6,600 bases of DNA, taken from contig JALOSH010000317.1 of assembly GCA_025458545.1 (NCBI GenBank), positions 1 to 6,600 on the forward strand, read 5' to 3'. Numbering within the stretch: the first letter of the stretch is position 1; every line of letters starts with the position of its first letter. Shown piece by piece: positions 5,183-6,600 of this stretch. Under the pieces are notes generated by a model. It made no database searches and had not been told where the DNA came from. It worked only from the letters and a program-made list of their open reading frames with translations. Source of the stretch: Hydrogenophaga sp. GTDB lineage: Bacteria; Pseudomonadota; Gammaproteobacteria; Burkholderiales; Burkholderiaceae. Both the position numbers and the translations under genes were made by a program.

Positions 5183-6409
5183 TCAGTGCGGAAGGCGGCG
5201 CGCGATCTCGGCCACCAACTGGCGAGCCAGCACCAGCTTGGAAGCGCGCGGCATGTCGGTTGTGCCTTGCTCGTCCACCAGCAACAAGGCGTTGTCGTCC
5301 TGCCCAAACGTGTCCGGCCCGATGTTGCCCACCAGCAGCGGAACGCCTTTACGCTCGCGCTTGGCCTGGGCGTGTTCCAGGAGATCCTGGCTTTCGGCGG
5401 CAAACCCCACGCAATAGAGCTGGCGGCTGCGGGCCCGCGCGGTGGCGGCGATGCCGGCCAGAATGTCCGGGTTTTCGACGAACGAGAGCACCGGCACATG
5501 CCCGGAGCCATCCTTCTTGATCTTCTGATCGGCCGCCAGGGCTGGTCGCCAGTCGGCCACCGCTGCGGCCGACACAAACACCGTCGCTTTCTGCGCCAGC
5601 ACGCTCAGGGTCTTCTGCATGTTCAGCGCCGACTTCACGTTGATGCGCCCGACGCCGCGAGGCGTGGGCAGGCTCACAGGGCCGGCCACCAGGGTCACGT
5701 GAGCGCCCGCCTCGTGGGCCGCCCTCGCAATGGCAAAACCCATTTTTCCGCTGGAGAGGTTGGTCAACCCGCGCACCGGGTCGATGGCTTCGAAGGTGGG
5801 CCCTGCGCTCACCAGCACCTGCTGCCCGGCCAATGTCTTGGGGGTGAAGAAACGGACCAACTCGTAGAGCAATTCGTCGGGCTCCAGCATGCGCCCGTCA
5901 CCGGTTTCACCACAGGCTTGGTCGCCCACGCCCACGTCGAGCACATGGGCTCCGTCGGTCCGCAACTGGGCCACGTTGCGCTGCGTGGCCGGATGCGCCC
6001 ACATCTCGCGGTTCATGGCCGGCGCCACGATCAGCGGCACCTGATCGATGGGACGCGCCAGACACATCAGGCTCAGCAGATCATCGGCCCGCCCGTGCAG
6101 CAGCTTGGCCATGAAGTCGGCGCTGGCGGGCGCGATCAGAATCGCGTCGGCCTCGCGGCTGAGGTTGATGTGCGGCATGTTGTTGTCGACACCGCCCGAG
6201 GTCCGCGCATCCCACTGCGAGGTGAACACTGGCCGCCCCGACAACGCCTGCATCGTCACCGCGGTGATGAACTGCTCGGCCGCCTCGGTCATGACCACCT
6301 GCACCGTGGCACCCTGCTTGACCAGCGCCCGGCACAGCTCGGCCGCCTTGTAGCAGGCAATGCCACCCGAAAGGCCCAGGACGATGTGTTTTCCGCTGAG
6401 ATCGCTCAT
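5183..6409 (-). CDS. coaBC: CoaBC, bifunctional phosphopantothenoylcysteine synthetase/decarboxylase
   Basis: This 408-residue cytoplasmic enzyme carries out two steps of coenzyme A synthesis. CoaB joins cysteine to 4'-phosphopantothenate using CTP, and CoaC decarboxylates the product with FMN. The CoaC half (about 1-188) shows GLSGGIACYK (12-21), the active-site histidine in MPHINLS (His80), PAMNREMW (130-137, with Asn133) and the flap cysteine in ACGETGDGRMLEP (Cys166). The CoaB half (from about 195) shows SAGPTFEAIDPVRGLTNLSS (201-220) running into GKMG, then SAAAVADWRP (280-289), and DQKIKK (294-299) with the expected lysine. The length is typical. The frame is open up to 6481, but ATG at 6409 begins the conserved MSDLSGKHIVLGLSGG. 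No Shine-Dalgarno is visible. It is divergent from pyrG, whose product CTP is a CoaB substrate. The call is secure. Confidence 0.97.
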   Translation of the reverse strand: MSDLSGKHIVLGLSGGIACYKAAELCRALVKQGATVQVVMTEAAEQFITAVTMQALSGRPVFTSQWDARTSGGVDNNMPHINLSREADAILIAPASADFMAKLLHGRADDLLSLMCLARPIDQVPLIVAPAMNREMWAHPATQRNVAQLRTDGAHVLDVGVGDQACGETGDGRMLEPDELLYELVRFFTPKTLAGQQVLVSAGPTFEAIDPVRGLTNLSSGKMGFAIARAAHEAGAHVTLVAGPVSLPTPRGVGRINVKSALNMQKTLSVLAQKATVFVSAAAVADWRPALAADQKIKKDGSGHVPVLSFVENPDILAGIAATARARSRQLYCVGFAAESQDLLEHAQAKRERKGVPLLVGNIGPDTFGQDDNALLLVDEQGTTDMPRASKLVLARQLVAEIARRLPH

Positions 6410-6415
6410 GCGCGC

Positions 6416-6443
6416 AATGTAGCACCGGCGCTGGGGAGCGCAA
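6416..6443 (-). promoter_or_regulatory. Candidate coaBC promoter implying a leaderless transcript
   Basis: On the minus strand TTGCGC (6443-6438) and TACATT (6421-6416) are 16 bp apart. A start about 7 nt downstream of the -10 falls at or next to the A of the coaBC ATG (6409). That fits the absence of a Shine-Dalgarno sequence. Both hexamers are imperfect, so this is tentative. Confidence 0.35.
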
Positions 6444-6509
6444 AAGCTGGCCCGTCGCTGAACAGTCCCCGCGCCGTCCATGAAGCCGGTTGCCCGGAGG
6501 GGTGCCCTC

Positions 6510-6515
6510 TATAAT
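6510..6515 (+). promoter_or_regulatory. Consensus -10 box of the pyrG promoter
   Basis: A perfect TATAAT lies 41 nt before the pyrG ATG, giving a predicted start near 6522 and a leader of about 35 nt. The -35 is poor: TTGCCC at 6490-6495 is only 14 bp away, and at the 17-bp spacing there is only GGTTGC. A strong -10 with a weak -35 suggests help from another factor or from sequence context. Confidence 0.55.
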
Positions 6516-6532
6516 CGGAATTTCCACCTCCT

Positions 6533-6549
6533 GCGAGCGTCTGGCTCGC
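6533..6549 (+). promoter_or_regulatory. Hairpin in the pyrG leader next to the start codon
   Basis: GCGAGC (6533-6538) pairs perfectly with GCTCGC (6544-6549) around a 5-base loop, ending 7 nt before the pyrG ATG. It occupies the place where a Shine-Dalgarno would be, and no good one is seen elsewhere in the leader. It could affect translation of pyrG; no T-run follows, so it is not a terminator. Confidence 0.5.
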
Positions 6550-6556
6550 CCGAGAC

Positions 6557-6600
6557 ATGACCAAATTTGTGTTCGTCACCGGCGGTGTGGTGTCCTCCCT
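6557..6600 (+). CDS. pyrG: PyrG, CTP synthase, N-terminus only (cut by window edge)
   Basis: Only 14 codons are visible, reading MTKFVFVTGGVVSSL (the last codon is completed by inference from its first two bases). This is the start of the amidoligase domain of CTP synthase and includes the beginning of the ATP-binding GGVVSSLGKG loop. CTP synthase makes CTP from UTP, ATP and glutamine. The sequence is so conserved that the short stretch is diagnostic. Upstream are a consensus -10 box and a leader hairpin, and coaBC is divergent. The remaining gene, normally about 540-550 codons, lies beyond the window. Confidence 0.93.
   Translation, partial: MTKFVFVTGGVVSS

Noticed and set aside
4250..6514. 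A 754-codon open frame on the plus strand covering most of the MBL gene and all of coaBC.
   Set aside because: Both genes on the opposite strand are unmistakable from their motifs. Long antisense open frames are expected where G/C-rich third positions remove stop codons. The translation shows no recognisable domain.

Overview
The window looks like ordinary chromosome from a high-GC betaproteobacterium, most likely Burkholderiales and probably Comamonadaceae (Hydrogenophaga, Acidovorax or Rhodoferax-like). The basis is the G/C-rich third codon positions, protein sequences resembling that family from memory, the divergent pmbA/darP pair, and GC-rich dispersed intergenic repeats of a kind common in that group. 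No database search was possible. I see no phage, transposase, CRISPR, rRNA or tRNA.

Layout from left to right: (1) the N-terminal half of an EamA/DMT-type membrane transporter on the minus strand, cut by the window edge (1-422). (2) A 137-bp gap holding a diverged repeat (A). (3) pmbA/tldE on the minus strand (560-1996). (4) A 172-bp divergent gap carrying repeat B. (5) On the plus strand, darP (yjgA) and mog, 3 nt apart, then slyD 50 nt after mog. Repeat C covers the last codons of mog and most of the mog-slyD gap. (6) A short convergent gap with a perfect dyad (3997-4012). (7) On the minus strand, a Tat-exported metallo-beta-lactamase-fold hydrolase (4022-5080). A perfect 26-bp palindrome lies in its upstream region. 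(8) coaBC on the minus strand (5183-6409). (9) A 147-bp divergent gap with a consensus -10 and a leader hairpin, then the first codons of pyrG on the plus strand (6557 onward).

Most genes are housekeeping: ribosome assembly (DarP), molybdenum cofactor (Mog), protein folding and metal delivery (SlyD), coenzyme A synthesis (CoaBC), CTP synthesis (PyrG) and the TldD/TldE protease (PmbA). They do not form one pathway. I find no convincing new multi-gene system. The signals most worth following are regulatory or repeat-based. They are the 26-bp operator-like palindrome before the MBL gene, the inverted repeats B and C flanking darP-mog with C supplying the end of Mog, the possible leaderless start of coaBC, and the hairpin next to the pyrG start codon.
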